This document shows positions 8,704 through 16,569 of a stretch of 64,000 nt of DNA, piece by piece. The notes below the pieces were generated by a model, which saw only the letters and a list, made by a program, of their open reading frames with translations, was not told the origin of the DNA and made no database searches. Location of the stretch: NCBI RefSeq assembly GCF_014840935.1, contig NZ_CP062005.1, positions 1,364,001-1,428,000 of the forward strand. The letters run 5' to 3'. Source of the DNA: Halomonas sp. YLGW01 (lineage in GTDB: Bacteria > Pseudomonadota > Gammaproteobacteria > Pseudomonadales > Halomonadaceae). The translations under genes were made by a program, and so were the position numbers. How positions within the stretch are numbered: position 1 is the stretch's first letter; every line of letters begins with the position of its first letter.

Positions 8704-8994
8704 ATGTCATCGGAAACCCTCGAGCGTATTGCCCGTAACAAGAATGTCGCCCGCGCAGCAGCGCGTCAGCTGAGCATGGAACAGCTCCATAAGCTTGCCG
8801 AAGTCATCGGCGAGGTCATCGAGCAGAAGCAGGAAGAAGAGCGCGAACGTCAGCAGGAAGAGCGGATGAAGGAGCAGAAGCTCGCGGAGATTCGTGAGGC
8901 CATCAATGACGCCGGACTGTCCGTCGATGATCTGGTGCCGGAGCAGCCCAAGCGTCGTCGTGGCCGCCCGCCGAAGGATGCCAAGCAGTCCTGA
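8704..8994 (+). CDS. Small nucleoid-associated protein: H-NS-like N-terminus with AT-hook tail
   Basis: This 96-residue protein is highly charged. Residues 1-78 resemble the oligomerisation part of H-NS: short helices (SSETLERIARNKNVARAAAR, SMEQLHKLAEVIGEVI) and then a coiled coil rich in Glu, Arg and Gln, ending in DAGLSVDDLV. In place of the usual H-NS C-terminal DNA-binding fold it ends in KRRRGRPPK (83-91), an AT-hook-type minor-groove binder. I infer a DNA-bridging or silencing role. The ATG at 8704 follows GGAG and an AT-rich promoter; an upstream in-frame extension to 8614 reads through that promoter and is rejected. Confidence 0.75.
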   Translation: MSSETLERIARNKNVARAAARQLSMEQLHKLAEVIGEVIEQKQEEERERQQEERMKEQKLAEIREAINDAGLSVDDLVPEQPKRRRGRPPKDAKQS

Positions 8995-9145
8995 TCGTTC
9001 TCTCGGCGCCGCTTGTTAAGCCCCGGGCTCGGGGCGTCCTGGGGAAGGAGTGGCCCGGCGGCCTTCAGGCTCACGTTTCGGGTTCAAGTTTCAGATTCGG
9101 GGTACAGGCTTAAGCTCAGAAGCAGGCGGCCTCATGATCACTAAA

Positions 9146-9169
9146 CGTTCGTGATGAATCGTTCGTGAT
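9146..9169. repeat. Short direct repeat between convergent genes
   Basis: CGTTCGTGAT occurs at 9146-9155 and 9160-9169, period 14. The rest of the 190-base gap has no recognised element. Confidence 0.7.
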
Positions 9170-9183
9170 CGAAAAGCGTCGCC

Positions 9184-10860
9184 TCATGCCTCCGAGTCGG
9201 GCGTCTCTGCAGCGAGAAGCTGAAGATGCACGGCCGGTAGATGGCGCAGGTGTTCGCCCAGGTAGTGCATCAGGCTCGGGTGGAGCTGGCGCCTGAGTTC
9301 GGCCAGGTTGTCGGCGCTCAGTTCGCCCAGCCGATCATCCAGCCAATCGGCGAAGGCGTCTTCATCCAGTGGCGTCGAGGTGGTGGCGTCGATCAGCAGG
9401 CGCCCGATGCGCGTCCAGCCCTCGTCTTGCGGCGTGACCGGCAGGGCGAGGAAGAGGTTGCCATGGCGATCGCGACGACCGGCCTTGGGGTCCTCGAGGT
9501 CGGGCACCGGGGTCACCGCCTCCTGGCTGATGACGCAAGGCGGCTGAGGATGCCGTGATTCCAGCGTCAGGCCGTCCTGATCCAGCCGAATCATGTCGCC
9601 GTTGACCGGCACCAGGGGGGCGGCGATGCCGCGGCCTTCGGCCAGCTCGCGGTGGGCCTGCTGATGGCGATGCTCGCCATGCACCGGCACCAGGTGGCGC
9701 GGTTTTACCCACTCATAGAGGGTATGCAGCTCCTCCTGAGCGGGATGCCCCGAGGCGTGCAGCTCGGGGTGCTCGCGCTCGTCGAAGAGGGTGACGCCGA
9801 GCTGGCGCAGGCCATGCTGCAGGCGCTCGATCAGTCGCTCGTTGCCCGGAATCGCCTTGGCCGAGAAGATCACGCTGTCGCCGGCGGTAAGCTCGAAATC
9901 CCCATGGCGCCCGCGTGCCAGGCGCGACAGAGCCGCCCGCGGTTCGCCCTGACTGCCCGTGGCGATCACCAGCACTTCCTCCGGCGGCAGATAGCCCAAG
10001 TCTCGGGCCGGCACCAGGGGGGGGAAGTCGTCGAGATAGCCAAGCCCTCGGGCGACGCCCACCATCCGCTCCATCGAGCGCCCCATCAGGCTGACGCGAC
10101 GGCCACAGCGCTGGGCGGCGAGGCCGATGGCCAGCACTCGGTCCAGGTTGCTTGCGAAGCAGGACACGATCACTCGGCCGCTGCAGGCGGCGATGGTACG
10201 CTCCAGCGCCTCGGCGACCTCGCGCTCGCTGCGCGAGTGGCCGGGCAGGGGGGCATTGGTAGAGTCGCCGACCACCAGGTCGACCGGGGCAAGCGCCCGG
10301 TAGAGGGCCTCGTCGACCGGCTTGCCGATCATCGGCGCCGGGTCCAGTTTCCAGTCGCCGGTATGCAGCACCCGCTGTTCGGGGGTGCTGATCAGCAGCG
10401 AGCAGCTTTCCGGAATCGAGTGCGTCAGCGGCAGGAAGCGCAGCCCGAAGGGGCCGGTCTCCATGGCCTCGCCGGGGTCGATGACATGGATGGCATCGGT
10501 CGCCAGGCCGCGTTCGGCGAACTTGGCCCGCAACAGGCCCGCCGCCAGCGGCGTGGCGTGGATCGGGCAGCCCCATTGGGGCCAGAGCCAGGCCGCGGCG
10601 CCGATGTGATCCTCGTGGCCATGGGTGATGATCAAGGCCTTGGGCGCGATATCGAGGGTCGACAGGGTCGCCAGGTTGGGCACCTGCAGCGGGCTGTCCG
10701 GCAGGTCCTGACGGATCATCATGCCGCAATCCACGGCAATCCAGTGTCCGTCATAGCCGTAGAGGTTGAGGTTCATGCCGATCTCCCCACAGCCGCCAAG
10801 GGGCAGGAAGTGCAGAGGGGGGCGGCGGCGAGGGCGAATCTGGACACGAGGTCGGAACAT
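9184..10860 (-). CDS. RNase J-type metallo-beta-lactamase ribonuclease
   Basis: This 558-residue cytoplasmic protein belongs to the RNase J / beta-CASP group. The zinc-binding HGHEDHIGA is near residue 81, the GDSTNAPLPGH and GSQGEPRAALSR motifs are those of RNase J, and VPVHGEHRHQQAHRELA is the beta-CASP C-terminal histidine region. Family length and the C-terminal domain are complete. The start is ATG 10860, with an arginine-rich N-terminal stretch (RPRVQIRPRRRPP). No strong ribosome site is seen; a GTG nine bases upstream is an alternative. RNase J is uncommon in enterobacteria, where RNase E carries this load. Confidence 0.85.
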   Translation of the reverse strand: MFRPRVQIRPRRRPPLHFLPLGGCGEIGMNLNLYGYDGHWIAVDCGMMIRQDLPDSPLQVPNLATLSTLDIAPKALIITHGHEDHIGAAAWLWPQWGCPIHATPLAAGLLRAKFAERGLATDAIHVIDPGEAMETGPFGLRFLPLTHSIPESCSLLISTPEQRVLHTGDWKLDPAPMIGKPVDEALYRALAPVDLVVGDSTNAPLPGHSRSEREVAEALERTIAACSGRVIVSCFASNLDRVLAIGLAAQRCGRRVSLMGRSMERMVGVARGLGYLDDFPPLVPARDLGYLPPEEVLVIATGSQGEPRAALSRLARGRHGDFELTAGDSVIFSAKAIPGNERLIERLQHGLRQLGVTLFDEREHPELHASGHPAQEELHTLYEWVKPRHLVPVHGEHRHQQAHRELAEGRGIAAPLVPVNGDMIRLDQDGLTLESRHPQPPCVISQEAVTPVPDLEDPKAGRRDRHGNLFLALPVTPQDEGWTRIGRLLIDATTSTPLDEDAFADWLDDRLGELSADNLAELRRQLHPSLMHYLGEHLRHLPAVHLQLLAAETPDSEA

Positions 10861-11053
10861 GACAAGCACGATATAGCAAAGAGTCGTTTCATCATACGCA
10901 TCTGGCGAGGTCAGCGACAACGCGAGGCGCGGGCCCGAGAGTGTTTCGGGGCAGTTGAATTCGTTACACTTGCCTGTCTGGCAAGCTGCCATCTCGCCAT
11001 CCCTGTTTTACTCTCAGGTTATCAACTTCTGGTTATCAACTGACGGTCAACCC

Positions 11054-11908
11054 ATGTCTCATTACTATCGCTTGGTGGTTTCCTGCCCCGATCGCGTCGG
11101 CATCGTCGCGCGCGTCTCGAATTTCATCGCCGGCCAGGGCGGCTCGATCACCGAAGCCAACCAGCACTCCGACCTGACCACGGGGCGCTTCTTCATGCGC
11201 TATGAGATCGTCGCCGATTCGCTGCCGCTGGATGCGGAGGGCTTTCGCGAGGCCTTCACGCCGATCGCCGATGACTTCGAGATGGACTGGAAGCTGACCG
11301 ATACCCGCCGCCCGCAGCGGGTCGCCCTGATGGTCTCCCGGGACTCCCACTGCCTGGTCGATCTGCTGTATCGCTTCACGGCGGGCGAGCTGGACTGCGA
11401 GATTCCCTGCGTGATCTCCAATCATGACGACCTGCGCTCACTGGTGGAGTGGCATGGCATCCCGTTCCACCATGTGCCGGTGGATCCCAGCGACAAGGCC
11501 CCGGCCTTCGCCGAGGTGGAGCGCCTGGTCGAGGAAGCCCGTGCCGACACCGTGGTGCTGGCCCGTTACATGCAGATCCTGCCGCCGGCACTTTGTGAAC
11601 GTTATGCCGGCCGGGTGATCAACATTCACCACAGCTTCCTGCCGTCCTTCGCCGGTGCCAGGCCCTACCATCAGGCCTTCGAGCGGGGCGTGAAGCTGAT
11701 CGGCGCCACCTGCCACTACGTGACCGAGGAGCTGGATGCCGGCCCGATCATCGAGCAGGACATCCAGCGTGTCAGCCACTGCCATACCGCCACCGACCTG
11801 GTCCGCTTCGGCCGTGACGTGGAGAAGGCCGTGCTGGCCCGGGGCCTGCGCTGGCACCTGCAGGATCGCGTGCTGATTCACGGCAACAAGACCGTGGTCT
11901 TCGCCTGA
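11054..11908 (+). CDS. purU: Formyltetrahydrofolate deformylase
   Basis: PurU hydrolyses 10-formyl-tetrahydrofolate to formate and tetrahydrofolate, balancing the one-carbon pool and feeding formate to PurT. The 284-residue protein has an N-terminal ACT domain (LVVSCPDRVGIVARVSNFIAGQGGSI) and a C-terminal formyltransferase-like domain with NIHHSFLPSFAGARPYHQAFERGVK and GATCHYVTEELDAGPIIEQ. I start at ATG 11054 (MSHYYRLVV), the conserved family start. The upstream in-frame extension overlaps the divergent RNase J promoter region. Confidence 0.95.
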   Translation: MSHYYRLVVSCPDRVGIVARVSNFIAGQGGSITEANQHSDLTTGRFFMRYEIVADSLPLDAEGFREAFTPIADDFEMDWKLTDTRRPQRVALMVSRDSHCLVDLLYRFTAGELDCEIPCVISNHDDLRSLVEWHGIPFHHVPVDPSDKAPAFAEVERLVEEARADTVVLARYMQILPPALCERYAGRVINIHHSFLPSFAGARPYHQAFERGVKLIGATCHYVTEELDAGPIIEQDIQRVSHCHTATDLVRFGRDVEKAVLARGLRWHLQDRVLIHGNKTVVFA

Positions 11909-11920
11909 TCGAATCCCGCT

Positions 11921-11960
11921 GAGTGAGCTTGAGCCAGATGAGGCCGGCTCAAGCTCACTC
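11921..11960 (+). other. Perfect 15-bp hairpin after purU
   Basis: GAGTGAGCTTGAGCC and GGCTCAAGCTCACTC pair perfectly around a 10-base loop. There is no T-run, so it may protect the 3' end or act with Rho rather than terminate by itself. Confidence 0.6.
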
Positions 11961-11981
11961 TGGCGAGGGAGGCGCCGTCGC

Positions 11982-12653
11982 ATGACCTTCGCCGAGAGCG
12001 TGCTCGCCCCCTGGATGCTGCTGCTGTGTGGCCTGCTGAGCCTTTGGGTGCTGGTCTACAGCGCCTGGCACTATCCCTGGCGCGACTTGCTCAGAGATCC
12101 CGGCCAGCAGCATCGTCTGCTGGCCGCGGCCGTGGCGGTGATGCTGCTCTGGCAGCTGCGGGCGCAGGCGGTCGACTGGCTGTCGCTGCATCTGGTGTTC
12201 ACCGCACTGCTGACCCTGTTGTTTCGTGCCCCGCCGGCGCTGGCCGTCAATCTGGCGGTGAACCTCGCGATGGTCGCCATCGGCAAGGTGGCCTGGCCGC
12301 TTCTCGGCGTCAATGTGCTGATCAGCGGCGTGATTCCGGCGTTGGTCATGGGGCGGGTCTGGCGGCTGGTCGACCGCTCCCTGCCTGACAACCTGCCGGT
12401 CTTCCTGTTCGCCTGTGGCTTCTTCGGGGTGGCGCTGGCCACCCTCGCGGCGGGGCTTTCGACGGTCGGTATCGTCTGGCTCGGCAACGATGATCCTCAG
12501 TCCTGGTTCCTGGTGCGCGAGTATGCGCTCTTCCTGCCCTTGCTGATGCCCGCCGAGGCCTTCATCAGCGGCATGCTGCTGAGCCTGCTGCTGGTCTATC
12601 ACCCCCACTGGGTCGCGACCTTCAACACCCACCGCTATATCGACACCAAGTAG
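11982..12653 (+). CDS. Membrane protein, CbiM-like energy-coupling-factor permease family
   Basis: This 223-residue integral membrane protein has about six hydrophobic segments. From memory, the C-terminal block VREYALFLPLLMPAEAFISGMLLSLLLVYHP is that of proteins annotated as energy-coupling-factor transporter permeases related to CbiM (cobalt/nickel uptake), but no ATPase or CbiQ-type partner is adjacent. The next gene is a riboswitch-controlled putative manganese exporter, which weakly suggests a metal-related role. Substrate and partner are unknown. Confidence 0.6.
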   Translation: MTFAESVLAPWMLLLCGLLSLWVLVYSAWHYPWRDLLRDPGQQHRLLAAAVAVMLLWQLRAQAVDWLSLHLVFTALLTLLFRAPPALAVNLAVNLAMVAIGKVAWPLLGVNVLISGVIPALVMGRVWRLVDRSLPDNLPVFLFACGFFGVALATLAAGLSTVGIVWLGNDDPQSWFLVREYALFLPLLMPAEAFISGMLLSLLLVYHPHWVATFNTHRYIDTK

Positions 12654-12714
12654 CCAGGCTAGGAGCGCCGCCGGCGCAGACTGGCTTGGCCGTCGTGGCA
12701 TAAGTCGTTATCAT

Positions 12715-12851
12715 GACGACCGTTTTGGGGGAGTAGTTACTTTCCAACCGCCTTCCTTCGCGGTGGCGCAGCTGGCCTTGGCCACATGCGACACCCGCTC
12801 GAGAAGCGACCGAGAATGGTCGATGTCAACACAGTTGGTCGCAATGACCAT
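12715..12851 (+). ncRNA. Probable yybP-ykoY (Mn2+) riboswitch aptamer
   Basis: The leader before the TMEM165-family gene contains GGGGGAGTAG (12727-12736), the conserved 5' element of this riboswitch class, and about 90 bases later GTCAACACAG then GTCGCAATGACC (to 12849), resembling the second conserved loop region. ATGGTC (12816-12821) pairs with GACCAT (12846-12851). TMEM165/GDT1-type exporters are known partners of this class. I could not fold it or match a covariance model, so the limits are approximate. Confidence 0.65.
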
Positions 12852-12923
12852 GGCATCGACGGCCCGGAGGCTGTGTCCGAGGACACGGCGCTCGAGGCCA
12901 AACGAGACTCAGAACATGGTGTG

Positions 12924-12978
12924 CTTCCGGGGCCGGCGGCGCAGCATGTTCTGCATCGTCTTGTTGCCGGCCCGGGAG
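12924..12978 (+). promoter_or_regulatory. Hairpin that sequesters the ribosome site of the TMEM165-type gene
   Basis: CTTCC plus GGGCCGGC (12924-12937, one bulged G at 12929) pairs with GCCGGCCC plus GGGAG (12966-12978). GGGAG is the only good Shine-Dalgarno sequence, eight bases before the TTG start. The stem would hide it, which fits a riboswitch expression platform acting on translation. Confidence 0.6.
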
Positions 12979-12986
12979 ATCATTCA

Positions 12987-13571
12987 TTGGACGCACTCAT
13001 CACCTCCGGTCTGGCCATCGGATTGGCCGAAATCGGCGACAAGACTCAGTTGCTCGCCTTGCTGCTGATCGCACGCTTCGCCCGCCCCTGGCCGATCTTC
13101 TGGGCTATCGTGGCCGCCACCCTGATCAATCACGGCGTCTCTGCCTGGTTCGGTGCCACCTTGGTCGACCTGATCGATCCTCGCCTGATGACCGCTCTGG
13201 TGGGCCTGGCCTTCATCGGCATGGGCCTGTGGTTGCTCAAGCCCGACGATGACGACGGCCTTGAGGCCGGCTCGCCCGGGCATGGGGTCTTCATCACCAG
13301 TTTCGTGTTGTTCTTTCTTGCCGAGATCGGCGACAAGACCCAGATCGCGACCGTGCTGCTGGCCGCGCGTTTCGAGGACGTGTTGCTGGTGACGCTCGGC
13401 ACCACCCTTGGCATGCTCGCCGCCAATGCACCGGTGCTGTGGCTGGGCGCACGATTCTGCGAACGCCTGCCGATGCGTGCCATCCATTTGCTGGCGTGCC
13501 TGGTGTTTATCCTGCTCGGGCTCTGGGTGGTGATGGTCGAGGCCAAGGCCTGGCAATGGCTGTTGGGCTAG
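12987..13571 (+). CDS. TMEM165/GDT1 (UPF0016) family cation exporter, probably Mn2+
   Basis: This 194-residue membrane protein is built from two homologous halves, each with the family signature: AEIGDKTQLLALLL near residue 14 and AEIGDKTQIATVLL near residue 114, separated by an acidic loop (KPDDDDG). Family members export manganese or exchange divalent cations for protons. I start at TTG 12987, eight bases after GGGAG. An upstream in-frame reading through the riboswitch leader is rejected. The riboswitch supports induction by manganese. Confidence 0.85.
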   Translation: MDALITSGLAIGLAEIGDKTQLLALLLIARFARPWPIFWAIVAATLINHGVSAWFGATLVDLIDPRLMTALVGLAFIGMGLWLLKPDDDDGLEAGSPGHGVFITSFVLFFLAEIGDKTQIATVLLAARFEDVLLVTLGTTLGMLAANAPVLWLGARFCERLPMRAIHLLACLVFILLGLWVVMVEAKAWQWLLG

Positions 13572-13588
13572 GCACCGCGTGATGGCCA

Positions 13589-13635
13589 GGAGCTGGTCAG
13601 GAGGTGGCCAGGAGTTGGAGCTGGTCAGGAGGTGG
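13589..13635. repeat. 19-bp direct repeat, period 28, between TMEM165-type gene and dinB
   Basis: GGAGCTGGTCAGGAGGTGG occurs at 13589-13607 and 13617-13635, inside the short gap between two convergent genes. Confidence 0.8.
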
Positions 13636-13657
13636 TGAGGAATCGCCACGGAGCGGT

Positions 13658-14854
13658 TCACTGCCGTTCAGGCTTGTCCTCGCAGGCAGGGGCGGCAAGC
13701 GCCTCTGCGGCATCGTCAGAAGCGTCGTCAGGTTCCTCGTAAGACGCCTCATCAGGCTCCTCGTCAGAATGTTTATCAGGCGCTTCGTAAGAGAAGGCCT
13801 CGAACAGCGAGAGCTGGCGCCGGGCATCGGCCGATACTAGTCGCATTCCCACGCCCAACAGGCGCACCGGTTGTGCCGCCCGCGACCAGGCCTGTTGGAG
13901 CAGGCGGTTGAAGAGCTCGGCACTGGGTGTCGCCCCCTGGCACTCGAGGCTGGTGAGGGTGAAGTCGCTGAAGCGCACCTTCAGGAACAGCTTGTCCAGC
14001 GGTGGCTGGCCGTGGCGTTCAATGCGGCCGGCTAGGCGTTCGATCAGCGGGAGAAGGGCGGCCTTGCAGGACGCCAGGTCGGGCAGGTCGTGGTGGAAAG
14101 TGGTCTCGACGCTGATCGACTTGCGCTCGCGGTGGGTGCGGACTTCCCGTTCGTCGATGCCCCGGGCGAGCTCGAATAGGCGTTTGCCGAACTTGCCGAA
14201 GCGCTCCAGCAGGGTCTCCAGGGGCCAGGCGCGCAGGTCCTCGCAGGTCGCGATGCCCATCGCCTCAAGCTTGGCCGCCGTGGCGGGGCCGACGCCATGC
14301 AGGCAGGTCACCGGCAGGGCGGTGATGAAGGCATCGACGTGATCGGGCGTGATGACGGTCAGGCCGTCCGGCTTTTCCCAGTCGCTTGCGATCTTGGCCA
14401 GAAACTTCGAGGGCGCCACGCCCACCGAGATGGTGATGCCGGTGCGCTTCAGGGCCTCGGCCTTCAGCCACTGGGCCATCCAGGTGGCGCTGCCCTGGAA
14501 GTGATCCACCTCGCTGACGTCGAGGAAGGCCTCATCGAGGGAGAGGGGTTCTACCAGCGGGGTGAGTTCGTGGAAGATCGCCTGAATCTGGCGGGAGACC
14601 TCGCGATAGCGCTCGTAGTCGCCGCGTACCAGCACGAGATCGGGGCACAGGCGCAGGGCGCGCGCGGTGGGCATGGCCGAGCGGACGCCGAAGGCGCGGG
14701 CGGGGTAATTGCAGGTGGCAATCACCCCGCGCTGGTCGACTCCGCCCCCGACGGCGATCGGCACGTCGCGCAGGGCAGGGTTGTCGCGCATCTCGACCGC
14801 GGCAAAGAAACAGTCGCAGTCGGCATGCAGGATCTTTCTTGGCGTGCCGGCCAT
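13658..14854 (-). CDS. dinB: DNA polymerase IV
   Basis: This is an error-prone Y-family polymerase for translesion synthesis. It opens with ILHADCDCFFAAVEMRDNP, carries the SLDEAFLDVSE catalytic block near residue 104 and has the little-finger domain after about residue 235. QLSLF (347-351) is a good beta-clamp binding motif, but here it is followed by a 47-residue acidic low-complexity tail (Glu/Asp/Ala/Ser rich, coded by short DNA repeats) rather than ending the protein. It lies 36 bases downstream of lexA in the same direction, so it is probably SOS-induced with it. Confidence 0.95.
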   Translation of the reverse strand: MAGTPRKILHADCDCFFAAVEMRDNPALRDVPIAVGGGVDQRGVIATCNYPARAFGVRSAMPTARALRLCPDLVLVRGDYERYREVSRQIQAIFHELTPLVEPLSLDEAFLDVSEVDHFQGSATWMAQWLKAEALKRTGITISVGVAPSKFLAKIASDWEKPDGLTVITPDHVDAFITALPVTCLHGVGPATAAKLEAMGIATCEDLRAWPLETLLERFGKFGKRLFELARGIDEREVRTHRERKSISVETTFHHDLPDLASCKAALLPLIERLAGRIERHGQPPLDKLFLKVRFSDFTLTSLECQGATPSAELFNRLLQQAWSRAAQPVRLLGVGMRLVSADARRQLSLFEAFSYEAPDKHSDEEPDEASYEEPDDASDDAAEALAAPACEDKPERQ

Positions 14855-14890
14855 GTCTGTCGTTCCGTCAGTGGCATAAAAGCGTGCGTA

Positions 14891-15562
14891 TCAGTGCAGC
14901 GCCTGACCGTTGCCGCCGCGGATCACGCCCACCCCGACGCCCTCGATTTCCAGGTCCTGGTGGCGCAGGTCGATCTCGATAGGCGCAAACTCTTCGTTCT
15001 CGGCCAGCAGCCAGACCGTATGCCCTTGGCGCTTGAAGCGCTTCACCGTGACCTCTTCCTCGATGCGTGCCACCACGATCTGTCCGTCGCGGATGCGCTC
15101 GGTGCGATGCACGGCCAGCAGGTCGCCCTCGAGAATGCCGATGTCCTTCATCGACAGCCCGCGAACCCGAAGCAGGTAATCCGCACGCGGCGTGAAGTAG
15201 TCGGCCGGCAGCGGGCAGTAGCGATCGATGTGGGCGGTGGCGAGGATCGGGCTGCCCGCCGCCACCTCTCCGATGATCGGCAGGCCCTGAGAGCTGGTCT
15301 CTGCACCGTTGGCGGCCTTGCTCTCGGCATCCGCCGTCTCGGCTTCCATCGCCGGCAGACGAATGCCGCGCGAGGTGCCCGGAACCATGCGGATGGCGCC
15401 CTTCTTGTCCAGGGCGCGCAGGTGTTCCTCGGCGGCATTGGGGGAGCGGAAGCCCAGGGCGCGGGCAATTTCGGCGCGGGTCGGGGGGTAGCCCATCTCG
15501 CTCATGGTCTTGACGATGAAGTCATAGACGTTCTGCTGGCGCGGTGTCAGGGGGCGTGTCAT
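14891..15562 (-). CDS. lexA: LexA repressor
   Basis: LexA represses the SOS regulon and cleaves itself when RecA filaments form. The 223-residue protein has an N-terminal winged helix ([14 protein letters not shown]... [24 protein letters not shown]), the Ala102-Gly103 cleavage site in EVAAGSPI, and catalytic Ser137 (RGLSMKD) and Lys174 (VTVKRFKR). I start at ATG 15562, five bases after GGAGG; a GTG at 15583 is rejected. It leads an apparent lexA-dinB transcription unit, and a degenerate LexA box lies about 30 bases upstream, suggesting autoregulation. Confidence 0.97.
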   Translation of the reverse strand: MTRPLTPRQQNVYDFIVKTMSEMGYPPTRAEIARALGFRSPNAAEEHLRALDKKGAIRMVPGTSRGIRLPAMEAETADAESKAANGAETSSQGLPIIGEVAAGSPILATAHIDRYCPLPADYFTPRADYLLRVRGLSMKDIGILEGDLLAVHRTERIRDGQIVVARIEEEVTVKRFKRQGHTVWLLAENEEFAPIEIDLRHQDLEIEGVGVGVIRGGNGQALH

Positions 15563-15592
15563 GCGGCCTCCGCCGGTGGTCACTGGGGGGGT

Positions 15593-15612
15593 GTTTGGTC
15601 AAGTATACAGTA
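15593..15612 (-). promoter_or_regulatory. Putative LexA box with one good half-site
   Basis: On the minus strand the site reads TACTGTATACTTGACCAAAC. The left half matches the SOS consensus TACTGTATA exactly and contains a TATACT -10-like hexamer; the right half departs from ACAGTA. Position just ahead of lexA supports autoregulation. Confidence 0.5.
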
Positions 15613-15814
15613 TGTGATTGCATCCAGTAATGCGTTGAAGGCTTTCGATACCTTCGGCATTTTCAACAACGACGACGCCGGGATTGAGCAAGAGGGGACT
15701 GATGCGCCTCGTCACTTTTCCACCTTGTCTCCTTTCCTCCTTCCCGCCTTGGCGCGTTTGCATCACGGTACGTTTTGACACCTCGTCAGCCTGAAGAGTG
15801 GATTTTCCGCGGCA

Positions 15815-15843
15815 TTGTGACATCCTGACCCCCGGCATAGAAT
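15815..15843 (+). promoter_or_regulatory. Probable promoter of psrA
   Basis: TTGTGA (15815-15820), a 17-base spacer and TAGAAT (15838-15843). The start would fall near 15850, just before the PsrA-type operator. The remaining lexA-psrA gap (15613-15814) shows nothing I recognise. Confidence 0.6.
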
Positions 15844-15854
15844 CAGACCTTGTT

Positions 15855-15870
15855 TAAAACATTCGTTTAT
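15855..15870 (+). promoter_or_regulatory. PsrA-type operator upstream of psrA
   Basis: AAAC-ATTC-GTTT (15857-15868) fits the known PsrA pattern AAAC-N2-4-GTTT. It sits just downstream of the predicted transcription start, as expected for autorepression. Confidence 0.7.
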
Positions 15871-15889
15871 TGGCGACAGCTGGAGAGGC

Positions 15890-16564
15890 ATGAGCATGGC
15901 CCAGACCGATACTGTGACGCGGATTCTCGATACCGCAGAGGTGCTGTTCGCCGAGCGCGGCTTTGCCGAGACCTCGCTGCGGACGATCACCGGCAAGGCC
16001 AAGGTCAACCTGGCGGCGGTGAACTACCACTTCGGCTCCAAGAAATCGCTGATCCAGGCGGTCTTCGCGCGCTATCTCGATCCCTTCACCGAGCGCTTCC
16101 ACACGGCCCTCGATGCCCTGGAGCATGACTATCAGGGCCACACCATTCCCCTCGAGGTGCTGCTCGAGACCATGGCGCGCACGGTGCTGGAGGTACCTGC
16201 CGAGCGTAACAGCCTGAAGGTCTTCATGAAGCTCTTGGGGCTCGCCTACAGTCAGGCTCAGGGCCATCTGCGCCGCTACATTCAGGAGCACTACGGCAGC
16301 GTCTTTACCCGCTTCACCGACCTGGTGCGCAAGGCCACCCCCGAACTGCCGGATGCCGAACGCTTCTGGCGCCTTCACTTCGTGCTCGGCACGGTGATCT
16401 TTACCCTGTCCGGCCTGGATGCCCTGCGCGACATCGCCGAGAAGGATTTCGACGAGCATGTCAGCGTGCGCGACCTGATTCGTCGTCTGCGCCCGGTGGT
16501 GGTGGCCGCCCTTCAGGCGCCATTGCCCGAGGATGGCGCCGAACCCGCTCAGGCAGTGGGGTAG
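15890..16564 (+). CDS. psrA: TetR-family fatty-acid regulator PsrA
   Basis: This 224-residue protein is close, from memory, to Pseudomonas PsrA: ILDTAEVLFAERGFAETSLRTITGKAKVNLAAVNYHFGSKKSLIQAVF in the DNA-binding domain and FMKLLGLAYSQAQGHLRRYIQEHYGSVF in the ligand domain. PsrA binds long-chain fatty acids and controls beta-oxidation and stationary-phase genes. The neighbouring order lexA / psrA / nagZ matches Pseudomonas. ATG 15890 follows GGAGAGG very closely; ATG 15896 (MAQTDT) is the alternative and better matches the Pseudomonas start. An AAAC-N4-GTTT operator upstream suggests autorepression. Confidence 0.92.
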   Translation: MSMAQTDTVTRILDTAEVLFAERGFAETSLRTITGKAKVNLAAVNYHFGSKKSLIQAVFARYLDPFTERFHTALDALEHDYQGHTIPLEVLLETMARTVLEVPAERNSLKVFMKLLGLAYSQAQGHLRRYIQEHYGSVFTRFTDLVRKATPELPDAERFWRLHFVLGTVIFTLSGLDALRDIAEKDFDEHVSVRDLIRRLRPVVVAALQAPLPEDGAEPAQAVG

Positions 16565-16569
16565 AAGCC

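Noticed and set aside
12763-12986. Open frames across the TMEM165-type leader
   Set aside because: They run through the riboswitch-like RNA and lack ribosome sites; the TTG at 12987 fits the family start.
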